Assembly: GCA_019752575.1 (NCBI GenBank)
Contig: JAIELW010000001.1
Location: 124,001 to 188,000 of the forward strand
DNA from: Xanthobacteraceae bacterium
GTDB taxonomy: Bacteria; Pseudomonadota; Alphaproteobacteria; Rhizobiales; Xanthobacteraceae
Direction of reading: 5' to 3'
DNA length: 64,000 bases
Shown: positions 1-8,540 of the stretch, piece after piece
Layout: every line of letters begins with the position of its first letter
Position numbering within the stretch: position 1 is the first letter of the stretch
Notes under the pieces: model-generated
Databases searched by the model: none
What the model was told of the DNA's origin: nothing
The model's input: only the letters and a program-made list of their open reading frames with translations
Position numbers and translations under genes: made by a program

Positions 1-270
1 TCCTCGTCGGCAACTTTGTTGGATACTGTACCAGACGTTCAGTTGGCTAAAGAGTTGCGAGCAAAATTAGAAACCGGCACTGATCGAGTTATCGACCTTC
101 ACTTGTGGCGGGTTGGCCCCGGCCACCAAGCTGTGATCATTTCAATTGTTTCGGACGACCCACAAACGCCAGCATTCTACAAGCATAAGCTCGCATTAGT
201 AACGGGCCTCAGTCATGTCACGGTGGAGGTTGAGGCTTGCCCCGATACGCATGAGAAGCAAGCCGCGTAA
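1..270 (+). CDS. Cation diffusion facilitator transporter, C-terminal part (5' end outside window)
   Basis: The reading frame is open from the first base, so the start lies outside the window; only the last 89 residues are visible. The tail reads VIDLHLWRVGPGHQAVIIS followed by a short segment ending in SHVTVEVEAC, which resembles the cytoplasmic C-terminal domain of CDF divalent-metal efflux proteins, especially the DmeF-like group whose tails contain the DLHLWRVGPGH pattern. CDF proteins export Zn, Co, Ni or similar ions in exchange for protons; the transmembrane part is not visible here. The gene lies outside the tRNA-Phe island, on the distal side of its left attachment site, next to an integrase remnant, so it may belong to an older mobile segment. 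Metal specificity cannot be judged from this piece. Confidence 0.8.
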   Translation, partial: SSSATLLDTVPDVQLAKELRAKLETGTDRVIDLHLWRVGPGHQAVIISIVSDDPQTPAFYKHKLALVTGLSHVTVEVEACPDTHEKQAA

Positions 271-289
271 GTGGCTTGCTGAATTCTCA

Positions 290-602
290 CGCTATGCTGC
301 AGCTTCGATCTCTCGACCTCGCGTGGCTGATCCGCTCGGTATTCTTTTCGAGGCGGTTCATGCGATGCCGCCGGGACACAGCCAAGATGGTCTTGGCTTC
401 GTTTCGCCCGCGCGGAAGCGAGCGAAGTCTCCGGGAATGAACCGAAGCTCATCATGTTTTGCTTGCCAGCGAAGTGATACCGGAAGCGCCAAAGTTTGCT
501 GCCGTTCGGCTTCGCCAGAAGATAAAGGCCATGTCCGTCGGAGAGCTTGTATGGCTTCTCTTGCGGCTTTGCCTTCTCGATAGAGAACAAAGTGAGAAGC
601 AT
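290..602 (-). pseudogene. Tyrosine integrase N-terminal remnant (DUF4102 type), frameshifted
   Basis: From the ATG at 602 the frame encodes about 66 residues typical of the N-terminal domain of tRNA-targeting integrases: KPQEKPYKLSDGHGLYLL, then LWRFRYHFAGK and SFGSFPETSLASARA. After that the expected continuation (RNEAKTILAVSRRH) is found in a different frame from about position 415 downward, and that frame stops near 290. A single frameshift plus loss of the core-binding and catalytic domains (no Arg, His-X-X-Arg or Tyr motifs) therefore explains it. It points in the same direction as the intact island integrase and lies just outside the left attachment repeat, as expected for the integrase of a second, decayed island stacked at the same tRNA-Phe site. 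Confidence 0.75.
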
Positions 603-663
603 GTGGGTACGATCCCTCTATGTGAAAGAGCAGTACCCTCAATTGTACCCACACGTACCCACA
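602..663. repeat. Three copies of a GTACCCACA 9-mer
   Basis: GTACCCACA occurs at 645-653 and 655-663 as a tight direct repeat, and as its complement TGTGGGTAC at 602-610. The cluster lies between the decayed integrase start and the attachment repeat at 765, where recombinase or excisionase binding sites normally lie. The repeat is seen directly; a binding role is inference. Confidence 0.5.
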
Positions 664-1051
664 AAATCACCGTTCGCTATGTGGAAGAGCGAGCGCGAAA
701 ATTCTCGCAAGATTCTGAAAACAAATCAGAAAACGAAACTATGAGAATCTATGCGGAAGGCGAGTGGTGCCCAGGGCCGGATTGCGCCTGCGAGATGCTT
801 AGCGCTTGATAATACAGTACATTTTTTACTCGCACAAATTAATGTTTGCCAGTTTTGTTGGAAGTTTCTTGCTTGACAAGCACGTACCAATTTCAAGCAT
901 TTTAGTTAGCCCAGCTCGATGCTTCTGTCGCAGCGCGTCTCACGAGAATTAGTGCCTTAACATCATAAGCAGCCAAAGTGATTTCGTGATCAACTTGTCG
1001 CTCTTAGCATTCGATAAATCCCGACCCTTCAGGCGAAGAGCTCCGCTAAGA
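603..1051. other. Gene-free stretch around the left island end
   Basis: This 450 bp holds the GTACCCACA repeats and the 17 bp attachment repeat (765-781). The short plus-strand open frames here are not conserved-looking and have no clear ribosome binding site. To the right of the attachment repeat the DNA becomes AT-rich with no gene until the convergent end of the pilus operon at 1052. Confidence 0.6.
765..781. other. Left attachment site of the tRNA-Phe island (17 bp repeat)
   Basis: TGGTGCCCAGGGCCGGA is identical to the CCA end plus acceptor/T-arm end of tRNA-Phe at 23838-23854. Flanking bases do not match well, so the identity is limited to these 17 bases. With the integrase next to the tRNA copy, this marks the distal end of an inserted element of about 23 kb. 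Confidence 0.88.
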
Positions 1052-2023
1052 TTAGTAGGTCACCGTGACCACAATCGTATCCGTATAGATACCGGCGGAA
1101 GGCGTCGTCTGGCTCGGAACGCGACCATAGACCTGAAGAGATTGTGCTGCACCGGTCCCCGTTCCAGCAACAGTGTTCAGTCCGGTAGTAGCACCCCAAG
1201 GAAGCAAGCGCGCGGTGTCACGATAGAGGCCGTAGGTAATTTTCTCAGCACCCTTGGACATTTTTCGCAAAGTGGGATCGATAGCGCCGTCGTTTCCGCC
1301 ATTTAGCGAGATTACATATGGTGTTGATAGCGTGCACGTCAGACTAATCGACCCCACAGCGTCCAACACGCCGGTCAAGCTACCGGCGGCACCGAAATCG
1401 AGCGTGCTCGCAGAGACCGTGCAATTTGGCTGGTTGGAGGCATTAACGATGAACGGGGTAGTCGTGCCGTTCATGCCGCCAATCGTCTGGCAATTCCCAA
1501 CAGTTGAATAAGCATAGGAGATTAGTGTGTGGCCACCGCTAAACGCTGACGTATATGTGCCTGCCGGAACGAGTTGCTGCCCAGCAAAAACACGCGCGTA
1601 GATTGTTCGCGATGTACTGCCAGTCCCGCTGGAATTCAGGTTAATATTTATCGTGGGTGGATTGTAGCTATAGGGCCACACATGCGAGCCCCACACAATT
1701 GTTCTGTTGCTGTTGGAAAACAGATTATACGCAAGCTGATACCCCGCGCTGAGCATGTATCGGGGATTTCCGTTTGCAGTGCCGCCCGTGCCACTGCCGA
1801 TATTCGGGCATACGCGTACGGTTCTCGAAGCTAGTCCTGTACAGTTTGCCGTAAGCGTTGCTGTCGTATTGTAGGTAACGTTGGCGGCTGTGTTGATATT
1901 GGAGAATTCAACATTGGAAATGCTGAATGTGCACGATTGCCCCCATGCCACTGAAGAGAGTGAAAGCAGAAAAGCCTGTAACAACCCTCGGGTTGCCAAC
2001 CGGACGATTGTTTTCACAAACAT
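1052..2023 (-). CDS. Two-domain spore coat U-type adhesin, probable Csu pilus tip subunit
   Basis: A 323-residue secreted protein with a signal peptide ending near VAWGQ. It contains two beta-rich halves of the SCPU (spore coat protein U) family: the first starts at CTFSISNVEFSNI, the second at CTVSASTLDFGAAG near residue 195 and ends in the family's typical IYTDTIVVTVTY tail. The second half closely resembles the single-domain pilin of this operon (5166-5663), with the same STLDFG and YGRVP...TYTDTI landmarks. In Acinetobacter Csu pili the last gene (CsuE) is a two-domain tip adhesin, and this gene has the same last position. Its start overlaps the usher stop by 10 bases, indicating coupled translation. 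The adhesive target is unknown. Confidence 0.85.
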   Translation of the reverse strand: MFVKTIVRLATRGLLQAFLLSLSSVAWGQSCTFSISNVEFSNINTAANVTYNTTATLTANCTGLASRTVRVCPNIGSGTGGTANGNPRYMLSAGYQLAYNLFSNSNRTIVWGSHVWPYSYNPPTININLNSSGTGSTSRTIYARVFAGQQLVPAGTYTSAFSGGHTLISYAYSTVGNCQTIGGMNGTTTPFIVNASNQPNCTVSASTLDFGAAGSLTGVLDAVGSISLTCTLSTPYVISLNGGNDGAIDPTLRKMSKGAEKITYGLYRDTARLLPWGATTGLNTVAGTGTGAAQSLQVYGRVPSQTTPSAGIYTDTIVVTVTY

Positions 2024-4398
2024 ACGATAGGTCCGATTGCTCTAATTGAGTCATTTGATTCAGAAAACGGAAATGTTGCTCTACACTTTCCTGATCCGAT
2101 ATCCACGACCACGAAATTCGTAGCTTTCAGATTTCGCACGAAGAGGCGGCCATCGTACCCAATTACATGTTCGCTTTGTTGGCCATTGACGCGTGCTATC
2201 GAGCCAACGGCCAAGTGCTTCCCGTTCCTTCCGACAAGCACAATCGACGCCGCATTTGACCCTGCATTCACCCCAAATTTTACAACAACGCCGCTTCGAT
2301 CAGCAGGCACAACAACCTCTTGGACAACGGGTATCTCCGCGTTGACCGGAAGTCCACGCGGGTCAATTGAAAGTTTATTGGCCTGATAGGCTCTGAGACT
2401 TGGCACCACGAGAACACCAGCATTGTTAGTTTTTCCAATAGGCCTGTTTTCGTAGAGTACCGTCACATTTGCAGCCCCCACATCGACAATCGCAAACGAA
2501 TCGTCGATCCGATTGCTGAAATGAACCCCACTGTTCATCGCGATAATGCTCCCTTGAAACTCACCTGTAGTCCTCACTAACTCGCCATATTGCGCTACGC
2601 TCGCGTCCGCTCTTCCAAATGGAGTGCGATATGAGACTGCAGCCGAGCGATACGGCGTTTTCCCTTCACTATCCCGAAAGCGCCAACCGTATGTGCCTAC
2701 TTCCTGTGGCTGCGCTTTCGAAGCGTCCAATGTGAACCGCGTTCCGTCAGTTGCGCTCGAAACACCAAAAGAAACTGCCTTGTCCGTGCCCAGAGGAATG
2801 CTGAGTCCGGCAAAAACGCCGTAACCCTTTCGATCATTCAGATCGGCAAAAGCTGTAAGAAATGCGTTCGACTTACCGAAAAATGAGCGGGCTACCGACG
2901 CTCCGATCAGCTGGGACTTTGGTCCAAAAACTGGTTCATAATTTATTATGTTCAGGCTCAGCGTCGTGAAATCAGGAAGCGCGAAGCTCAACGTTGCCCT
3001 GTCGAGCGCTTTCGGAGGCCGCGGATTTATGTTTAGCGGAGTAATCAGGAATGCGGTTAAGTCCGGAGGCGCTATATTGATCGAAGCCAAGTCGTTGTAT
3101 TCGCCAAATGTGCGCTGCGTGCTGATGTTAAGGTGAGCGCCCAGAATTTTCGTTTCGTAAGCCGCGAAAAACTGCGAGCCCTGCATTTGACCTGTCACGC
3201 TTCCACTCGCCGCAAGCGACAGAATCCCGAACGAGCCGATCCGCGTTACCAGACCTGCCCCGAAATTAGACAAGCGCTCGTTGAACTCGCCGTGGGATTC
3301 GAGCGAAAGCCATTCGAGAAGACCGTATCGTAAGCTTACAGAGGCAAACGGTTCTGAAACGTAGTTATCGGATAGCGTTGCGTAGTTCAGACGAGGAAGT
3401 CCGGTCTCAGCAGAGAAATCCAGGAGGCCCGGCTTGAGCAGCGCAGGGGAACTGTAGAACGGGAGCGTCGACTCGGTCTCTCGTCCAGTTGGGTCGCGCA
3501 AAACTACGCGGGCATTACCACCGGAAAGCACTGGCAAGTTTGCTATGGTATACGGTCCCGCGCCAACACTCTGTGACAACATCCTGACGTTGTTGACATA
3601 GACATCGACTGTCGAAGGTACCGCGGCATTGCCTGAAATGGACGGCAGCGGACTGGTAACGAGATCGTCGCGAAGCCCAAAGTTGCGCTGTACCTGCACC
3701 CCGCCGAAGCGGATAGGCCGCGTCCAAACCAGTCCTCCGGTAATTCCGTCACCGACCCGGTAGGTCAGCAGCGCGTTCTGGTCGGTATAAGTGTAGGTCG
3801 AATCGAGCCGAAGCGCTTCGGCGTCGCGAAAGGTGGTCGTGCCCAGAATTCCGGACTGCGCAAACACGCCAAACCTGCTGAACGCTCTCGCATCAAGCGT
3901 GGCTGATGCCCCACTCAAATCGAAGTTCGAATACGGAAAGGCAAATCCGCTTGTGCCAAACAAGCTGTAATTCAGTACAGCGCCATAATTCGAACGCGCT
4001 ACCGGAGTTTGAGCCGCAACCTCGCGAGCGTTATAAGTCCGCGTGACCTGCTGATCTTGCGGAATTGTTATAGCGATAGACTGTGTTTGCTCATTGAGGA
4101 CGTACTTCAGATTGGGAACGGTAGTCAGGGGTATCGGCCGTTGCGGGCCTGTCACGCTCGGTACTTTTATTCCCACTTCTTCGAGCTCACTCCTCTCGGC
4201 CGCGAGCATACCGTCTGGAAGCCGCACGAAAGACGCGATAAGGTTTGTTTTTTGTCCGTTCAGCGTTACTTCCAGCTGCAATTTTTGAGTAAAGCCTGAT
4301 TGTTGCGCAACCACGGCACTGGCAATCATCAACAAGCAGCAGAGCAGTATCCCCCGAATGAACTGCATGAGTTTCATTTGTCGTGCCGGCTTTGCCAT
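2014..4398 (-). CDS. Outer-membrane fimbrial usher (CsuD-like)
   Basis: A 794-residue usher with a signal peptide (residues 1-31, ending ASAVVAQQ), an N-terminal chaperone-binding region, a long beta-barrel with a plug segment, and C-terminal plug domains containing TVLYENRPIGKTNNAG and GYDGRLFVRNL. The paired cysteines near the end (GKCRA ... PIVCL) fit usher C-terminal domains. Ushers form the outer-membrane pore through which chaperone-bound pilins are secreted and assembled. Length is close to that of archaic (sigma-clade) ushers. It lies between the chaperone and tip-adhesin genes. The start at 4398 lacks a strong ribosome binding site; an alternative Met is seven codons downstream (MKLMQF). 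Confidence 0.9.
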   Translation of the reverse strand: MAKPARQMKLMQFIRGILLCCLLMIASAVVAQQSGFTQKLQLEVTLNGQKTNLIASFVRLPDGMLAAERSELEEVGIKVPSVTGPQRPIPLTTVPNLKYVLNEQTQSIAITIPQDQQVTRTYNAREVAAQTPVARSNYGAVLNYSLFGTSGFAFPYSNFDLSGASATLDARAFSRFGVFAQSGILGTTTFRDAEALRLDSTYTYTDQNALLTYRVGDGITGGLVWTRPIRFGGVQVQRNFGLRDDLVTSPLPSISGNAAVPSTVDVYVNNVRMLSQSVGAGPYTIANLPVLSGGNARVVLRDPTGRETESTLPFYSSPALLKPGLLDFSAETGLPRLNYATLSDNYVSEPFASVSLRYGLLEWLSLESHGEFNERLSNFGAGLVTRIGSFGILSLAASGSVTGQMQGSQFFAAYETKILGAHLNISTQRTFGEYNDLASINIAPPDLTAFLITPLNINPRPPKALDRATLSFALPDFTTLSLNIINYEPVFGPKSQLIGASVARSFFGKSNAFLTAFADLNDRKGYGVFAGLSIPLGTDKAVSFGVSSATDGTRFTLDASKAQPQEVGTYGWRFRDSEGKTPYRSAAVSYRTPFGRADASVAQYGELVRTTGEFQGSIIAMNSGVHFSNRIDDSFAIVDVGAANVTVLYENRPIGKTNNAGVLVVPSLRAYQANKLSIDPRGLPVNAEIPVVQEVVVPADRSGVVVKFGVNAGSNAASIVLVGRNGKHLAVGSIARVNGQQSEHVIGYDGRLFVRNLKATNFVVVDIGSGKCRATFPFSESNDSIRAIGPIVCL

Positions 4399-4423
4399 TG
4401 GCGTTGTGTGAGACAGCCATTGC

Positions 4424-5149
4424 TCAATTGGCGCGACGAACGATCACACGTGTATTGATTGGGCCGTTGTCGGACTCCGCCGACACCGCCACATCGCCGG
4501 GTACACCCAACTCATGCTTTCCACGCGGAAAGGGCCATCGCGCCGTAGAATTCTCCAGCACATAACCAACTAAGCCCGTGCCGAACGATATGGTTTTTCC
4601 GCTGTTGTCGCGAAGTTTTAGATTGGCGATCCTCACGCGGCGATTGCCGAGGTTCTTTGCAACCAGATGGTAACGTGTGGCCGTCTTCTCTATCGACCAG
4701 ATCACGTCAGCCTTCACTTTGGCTTCCTTAGTGAAAAAAACCGGAATCGAATAACGGACAGCAATGTTGACGCCAGAAGAGTTTTTTCTTGTTCCGTCCG
4801 GAATTTCGTCGATCAGAAGGCGATAAGCTTCTTCGCGCTCAACTGCATTCTTGACCATACGCACGACACGGATCGTGTAGTCGGCGCCAGGAGCCAGTGA
4901 TGTCATAGGCGGGCTCGCTACGACATCTTCTGTCGGTGTGAGTTGCTCTGTACCGTTGACGAGGGTCCAGCGATAAACACGGATTTGAGCGTTAAGGGGG
5001 CGGATTCCCTCATTTCTGATGGTCACAGTTGCGGTAGCACTCGGCGCCTGAACCTCCACGCTTACGGGTGCAACTTGCAACGAAGCAGCCCAAAGCGAAG
5101 CGTGAGCGTTTGCCAGGAACGCGAACAAAACTACAAAAGCGATTCTCAT
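4424..5149 (-). CDS. Periplasmic fimbrial chaperone (CsuC-like, PapD family)
   Basis: A 241-residue protein with a signal peptide ending near SLWAA, followed by the PapD-like immunoglobulin fold. Landmarks are SLQVAPVSVEVQAP at the start of the mature protein, EAYRLLIDEIP in the G1/F1 region, and AVRYSIPVFF, which matches the F1-G1 donor-strand region of archaic chaperones. These proteins hold unfolded pilins in the periplasm by donating a strand until the usher takes over. The gene starts 16 bases after the pilin stop and is followed 25 bases on by the usher, consistent with one transcript. Confidence 0.88.
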   Translation of the reverse strand: MRIAFVVLFAFLANAHASLWAASLQVAPVSVEVQAPSATATVTIRNEGIRPLNAQIRVYRWTLVNGTEQLTPTEDVVASPPMTSLAPGADYTIRVVRMVKNAVEREEAYRLLIDEIPDGTRKNSSGVNIAVRYSIPVFFTKEAKVKADVIWSIEKTATRYHLVAKNLGNRRVRIANLKLRDNSGKTISFGTGLVGYVLENSTARWPFPRGKHELGVPGDVAVSAESDNGPINTRVIVRRAN

Positions 5150-5165
5150 AGCCGCCCCCTAAAGC

Positions 5166-5663
5166 TCAGTAGGTTACGGTTACGGTGATCGTGTCCGTGT
5201 AGGTACCCGGTGCGGAAGTCGCCTGCACCGGCACACGGCCGTAGATCGTGTAAGTCTGCGACGAGCCATTACCGATACCGGAAACCGCATCGACGCCGAC
5301 AGTGTTACCCCACACAACGGTTCGTGCGTTCGTCGTGTACAGCGAGTACTGTGTCGTCGCGGCCAGCGGCCCCGTGAGCAGACGAACCGGAATCGTTCCG
5401 CCAACAGTCGTGCCCGCGTTTAGCCCGATGCTATACGGTGTGGTATTGGTGCACTGAACGTTCAACGTGCTGGTCTGATCGACCGATGTGTTGATCACGC
5501 CAGCCGTACCGAAGTCCAGCGTCGACGCACTAACAATCGTGCATTGCGCCTGAATCGTAAGCTGAACCTGGAAAGTAGTTGTAGTGGTTGCGGCAGCCGC
5601 TACCCCCGCGATTGCGGACGACGCGATAAGCGACAACAGAATTCGACGAAGACTTCTTTTCAT
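5166..5663 (-). CDS. Spore coat U-domain major pilin (CsuA/B-like)
   Basis: A 165-residue pilin: signal peptide ending GVAAAAT, then a single SCPU domain with CTIVSASTLDFGTAG and the terminal TYTDTITVTVTY strand. I chose the ATG at 5663 rather than the one six codons upstream because GGGGAGCG lies just ahead of it. As first gene of the operon it is probably the bulk pilin. Unlike Acinetobacter, which has three small pilin genes, this operon has only one before the chaperone. Confidence 0.87.
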   Translation of the reverse strand: MKRSLRRILLSLIASSAIAGVAAAATTTTTFQVQLTIQAQCTIVSASTLDFGTAGVINTSVDQTSTLNVQCTNTTPYSIGLNAGTTVGGTIPVRLLTGPLAATTQYSLYTTNARTVVWGNTVGVDAVSGIGNGSSQTYTIYGRVPVQATSAPGTYTDTITVTVTY

Positions 5664-5822
5664 TTTACGCTCCCCACACAAGGTGTTTCGATCAGGATGA
5701 TCGAGAGCGTTCGTATAAGTCCTCGGTACTTAAGAGCAGTTTTAACCGGCGCTGGAGAATGCCCGCTGGCACATCAGGTTTTTCCTGACGTGGGATTGCT
5801 TCCTTTACTGAGCTTGTAAACC

Positions 5823-6470
5823 TTACGCGTTCGCCAGCCAGCCTTTACAGGCGGCGTATCGTACAATGTCCGCGCGCGTTTTAAGGCCCGCTTTGGCTGA
5901 ACCCCTAGCCTTGAAAGTCTCTATTGTTTTAATGTTGACGTCCAATAGACGCGCTATTTCCTTGTTCGTGTAACCTAGGGCCGCGTGTCGCAGAACTTCC
6001 ATTTCGCGATCAGTAAGTTTTGTCGTCCCCTTGAGAGGCCTGTTCTCTTTATGGGGTTCAAAAACTCTGTTTGCGATTGCGGGGTCTACATAAAGACCGC
6101 CGATATAAACTGCCTTAATGGCTTGGACTAAATCCTCTCCAGCGGATCGCTTTAATACATAACCCGACACACCAGCTTCGAATGCCTGATTAAGATAGGT
6201 GCGGTCTTCGTACACGCTCATAATCAGAATACGGACGCTTGGAAATTCCTCTTTTATCCTTTTCGCTGCCAGTATTCCGTTCAACTCCGGCATTGAAATA
6301 TCGAGGACCGCAACATCCGGAGCCTTTTCGCGAACAAGTGCCAATGCCGAGAAGCCCGAGGTCGCTTCACCAACAAGTTCATAGTCGGATTGATTTTTTA
6401 TAAGCGCACTCAATCCCGCCAGAACGATTGGATGATCGTCGGCTAGCATTACTCTAATCCTGCTGTTCAT
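5823..6470 (-). CDS. NarL/LuxR-type response regulator
   Basis: A 215-residue regulator: receiver domain (residues 5-120) with acidic pocket ADDHP and phospho-acceptor Asp57 in VLDISMP, conserved Lys in VLKRSA, and a C-terminal LuxR helix-turn-helix (LTDREMEVLRHAALGYTNKE, then VNIKTIETFKAR). It starts three bases after the stop of the sensor kinase 6474-8540, its evident partner. The pair is transcribed toward the pilus operon, whose first gene begins 160 bases downstream, so control of pilus expression is a reasonable inference but is not proven by the sequence. Confidence 0.9.
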   Translation of the reverse strand: MNSRIRVMLADDHPIVLAGLSALIKNQSDYELVGEATSGFSALALVREKAPDVAVLDISMPELNGILAAKRIKEEFPSVRILIMSVYEDRTYLNQAFEAGVSGYVLKRSAGEDLVQAIKAVYIGGLYVDPAIANRVFEPHKENRPLKGTTKLTDREMEVLRHAALGYTNKEIARLLDVNIKTIETFKARGSAKAGLKTRADIVRYAACKGWLANA

Positions 6471-6473
6471 TCG

Positions 6474-8540
6474 CTAGCTCTCCTGCTGCCAAGGAAGGCG
6501 CGCGTAGATCGTGGTCCCGCTATTCGCCGACGACTCGATAAAGAGCTCGCCACCAACGAGTTTCAGCCGCTCGCGCATGCCTGCGAGACCCAACCCGCCG
6601 CCTTTGCTATTCGACTTAACAGGCTCGCAAAAGCCAGGCCCATTATCCTCAATCAGGAGCCGGGTCACATTATTTGCGTGATCGATGACTATGCTTACAT
6701 TTGTTGCAGCCTTTGCGTGCCGTGCGACGTTCGTTAGGGCCTCCTGAACCACGCGATAGATCACGGTATCTATCTCTTCCGAATAACTGTCGATACCGGT
6801 GTCGCTCAACAAGAAATCAACCGGCTTTCCAAACCGCTGGCTCCAGCCCTCAATGTAGCTTCTCAAAGCCTTCGACAACCCGAGTTCGTCAATCGCGGTC
6901 GGTCGTAATTCCCACGCTATGCTGTTCATCTCTTTGCCTAGAGAATTCAACTGCGTGCGGAGATCAAATATCCGATGCAGTCCGTTCGTGCTGATAAAAC
7001 CTTCCAGCTCCTTTAAATTAAGCAAAATTGCCGTAATCGACTGCCCGGTCTGATCGTGTAGCTCCCGCGCCAATCTGGAGCGTTCATGCTCCTGTGTAAG
7101 CATGAGGCGGCGGCGGAGGTCGTCGCGCTCTTCCTCTGCCTGTTTCCGCTTTGTTATGTCCTGCACAATTCCCTGAAGGACAATACCCTTTCCCGAGCGC
7201 TGCCCAGTCGCTTTTACGCTAATCCACTTCGGACTTTCATTATCCGATGACACCCGAAACTCCGCATCGAGCGGATGCCCGAATGCAAGAGATTGCTTTA
7301 TTCTTCGGCGCAATAGATTTCTATCAGATGGCAGCAGCAGTCTTTCGACTGCCTCAGCACTCGGCCTCGTTTCCGGTGCAAGCCCCACGATTCTCTTGAA
7401 TGCGTCTGACCAAATAATCATTCTAGCCGGTATCTCGAAACTCCAATTACCGATATCTGCCGCACTCAGGACGCTGTTTCTTCTGCTGCCATATTCCGTG
7501 AGAGTCGCAGAAACTTCGTCAGCCTCACGCACCCGGCTTAGCGCTAATTTTTCTTCTCCTGCAAAGAACGAAACAGACGAATCCTTGATCCCTCGAATAG
7601 CTTTGGAAATCTGGTTGCTGAGCAGCAGAGCGACCCCGACAGCCAGAATAAGAAGAACACCACCGGAAATCGCAAATGCAATAATCATTGTTCTCGCGGG
7701 AGCGGATAAAATCGCATCCGGAACGCCGACCAGAATAATCCATCCGGTGACTTTTGATCGCTGATAATTCCAGCGGAAGTAATTTCCGTCCAGGTTTGTC
7801 CGATAGAATATGCCTACATCGTCAACAGTTAGCTTGTACAAATCCGTTGAGACCTGGTGGCCGGAGTACTTAGCCTGGCTTTCGGACCGCGCAATAATCA
7901 CGCGATCCCGGCCGATGATTGTCGCAATAAACCTGGAGTCGAACTGAGACCTGCCGAATATCTCGGCAAGTTTGTCGACGGATATGCTGAGCCCAAGCAG
8001 ATATTTCTTGTCGCCTTCAATGGTCACAGGAACGCCGACCGCAACCACGTTCCGTTTTATCAACGGCCCCGCGATAAGATTCGACACGAACGTTTTCTTA
8101 CCGGTGAGTAAATCATCACGGACAGAGGGCTGGAGCGTGGAGCCTGCCGCCAGTGAAGCGCCCCAAGAAACCTCCGTGTTGATTATCTGAATGTTCTGAA
8201 CAAGGTCGTGCAAGACGATCTGAATTTGCAATTGACGCGCTATCTTCGTCAGCTGCTTATGAAACTCTTCAAAGCGTTCGTTCACTAACAAATGTGAACT
8301 GCCGAGCGCCTGAAGCAGATTCTCAGCCGAAGAGATTTCGCGATCTATAGCGTCATTTATCTCGCGCGTTTTTTGTCCGACATTCTCTTCAAGCTGCGCC
8401 CGCTCCGTTTGCACAGATATCCAGGCAAGCCGGCCTCCGATTGCAAGAGCGGGGCAAAGAACGCCTACTACAACGAGCAGAAAATAAGCTCGTACAGTAA
8501 AGCCGTTCCAACGTCGGGTGAGAATGCCTGCCAATTCCAA
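6474..8540 (-). CDS. NarX-type membrane sensor histidine kinase with PAS domain
   Basis: A 688-residue kinase: TM1 near residues 18-44, a periplasmic double-Cache-like sensor (about 45-285), TM2 (about 290-312), a short linker, a PAS domain (about 355-475, ending GIVQDITKRKQAEEE), HisKA_3 dimerisation with the phospho-acceptor His495 in RLARELHDQTGQ, and HATPase_c with DNGPGF and GLGLAGMRERL. This layout belongs to the NarX/DegS-like kinases that pair with LuxR-type regulators, and the regulator follows three bases downstream. Cache domains generally bind small extracellular ligands such as carboxylates; the ligand here is unknown. Confidence 0.9.
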   Translation of the reverse strand: MELAGILTRRWNGFTVRAYFLLVVVGVLCPALAIGGRLAWISVQTERAQLEENVGQKTREINDAIDREISSAENLLQALGSSHLLVNERFEEFHKQLTKIARQLQIQIVLHDLVQNIQIINTEVSWGASLAAGSTLQPSVRDDLLTGKKTFVSNLIAGPLIKRNVVAVGVPVTIEGDKKYLLGLSISVDKLAEIFGRSQFDSRFIATIIGRDRVIIARSESQAKYSGHQVSTDLYKLTVDDVGIFYRTNLDGNYFRWNYQRSKVTGWIILVGVPDAILSAPARTMIIAFAISGGVLLILAVGVALLLSNQISKAIRGIKDSSVSFFAGEEKLALSRVREADEVSATLTEYGSRRNSVLSAADIGNWSFEIPARMIIWSDAFKRIVGLAPETRPSAEAVERLLLPSDRNLLRRRIKQSLAFGHPLDAEFRVSSDNESPKWISVKATGQRSGKGIVLQGIVQDITKRKQAEEERDDLRRRLMLTQEHERSRLARELHDQTGQSITAILLNLKELEGFISTNGLHRIFDLRTQLNSLGKEMNSIAWELRPTAIDELGLSKALRSYIEGWSQRFGKPVDFLLSDTGIDSYSEEIDTVIYRVVQEALTNVARHAKAATNVSIVIDHANNVTRLLIEDNGPGFCEPVKSNSKGGGLGLAGMRERLKLVGGELFIESSANSGTTIYARLPWQQES

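Noticed and set aside
213-602. An intact 129-residue integrase
   Set aside because: Only the first 66 or so residues fit the family; the continuation is in another frame and catalytic residues are missing.
459-809. Short plus-strand frames over the left attachment site
   Set aside because: They overlap the decayed integrase and the att repeat and resemble no protein.
5760-5800. A sigma-54 promoter (TGGCAC followed by a TTTTT tract) before the pilin gene
   Set aside because: It faces away from the pilin gene and the -12 element GC is missing.
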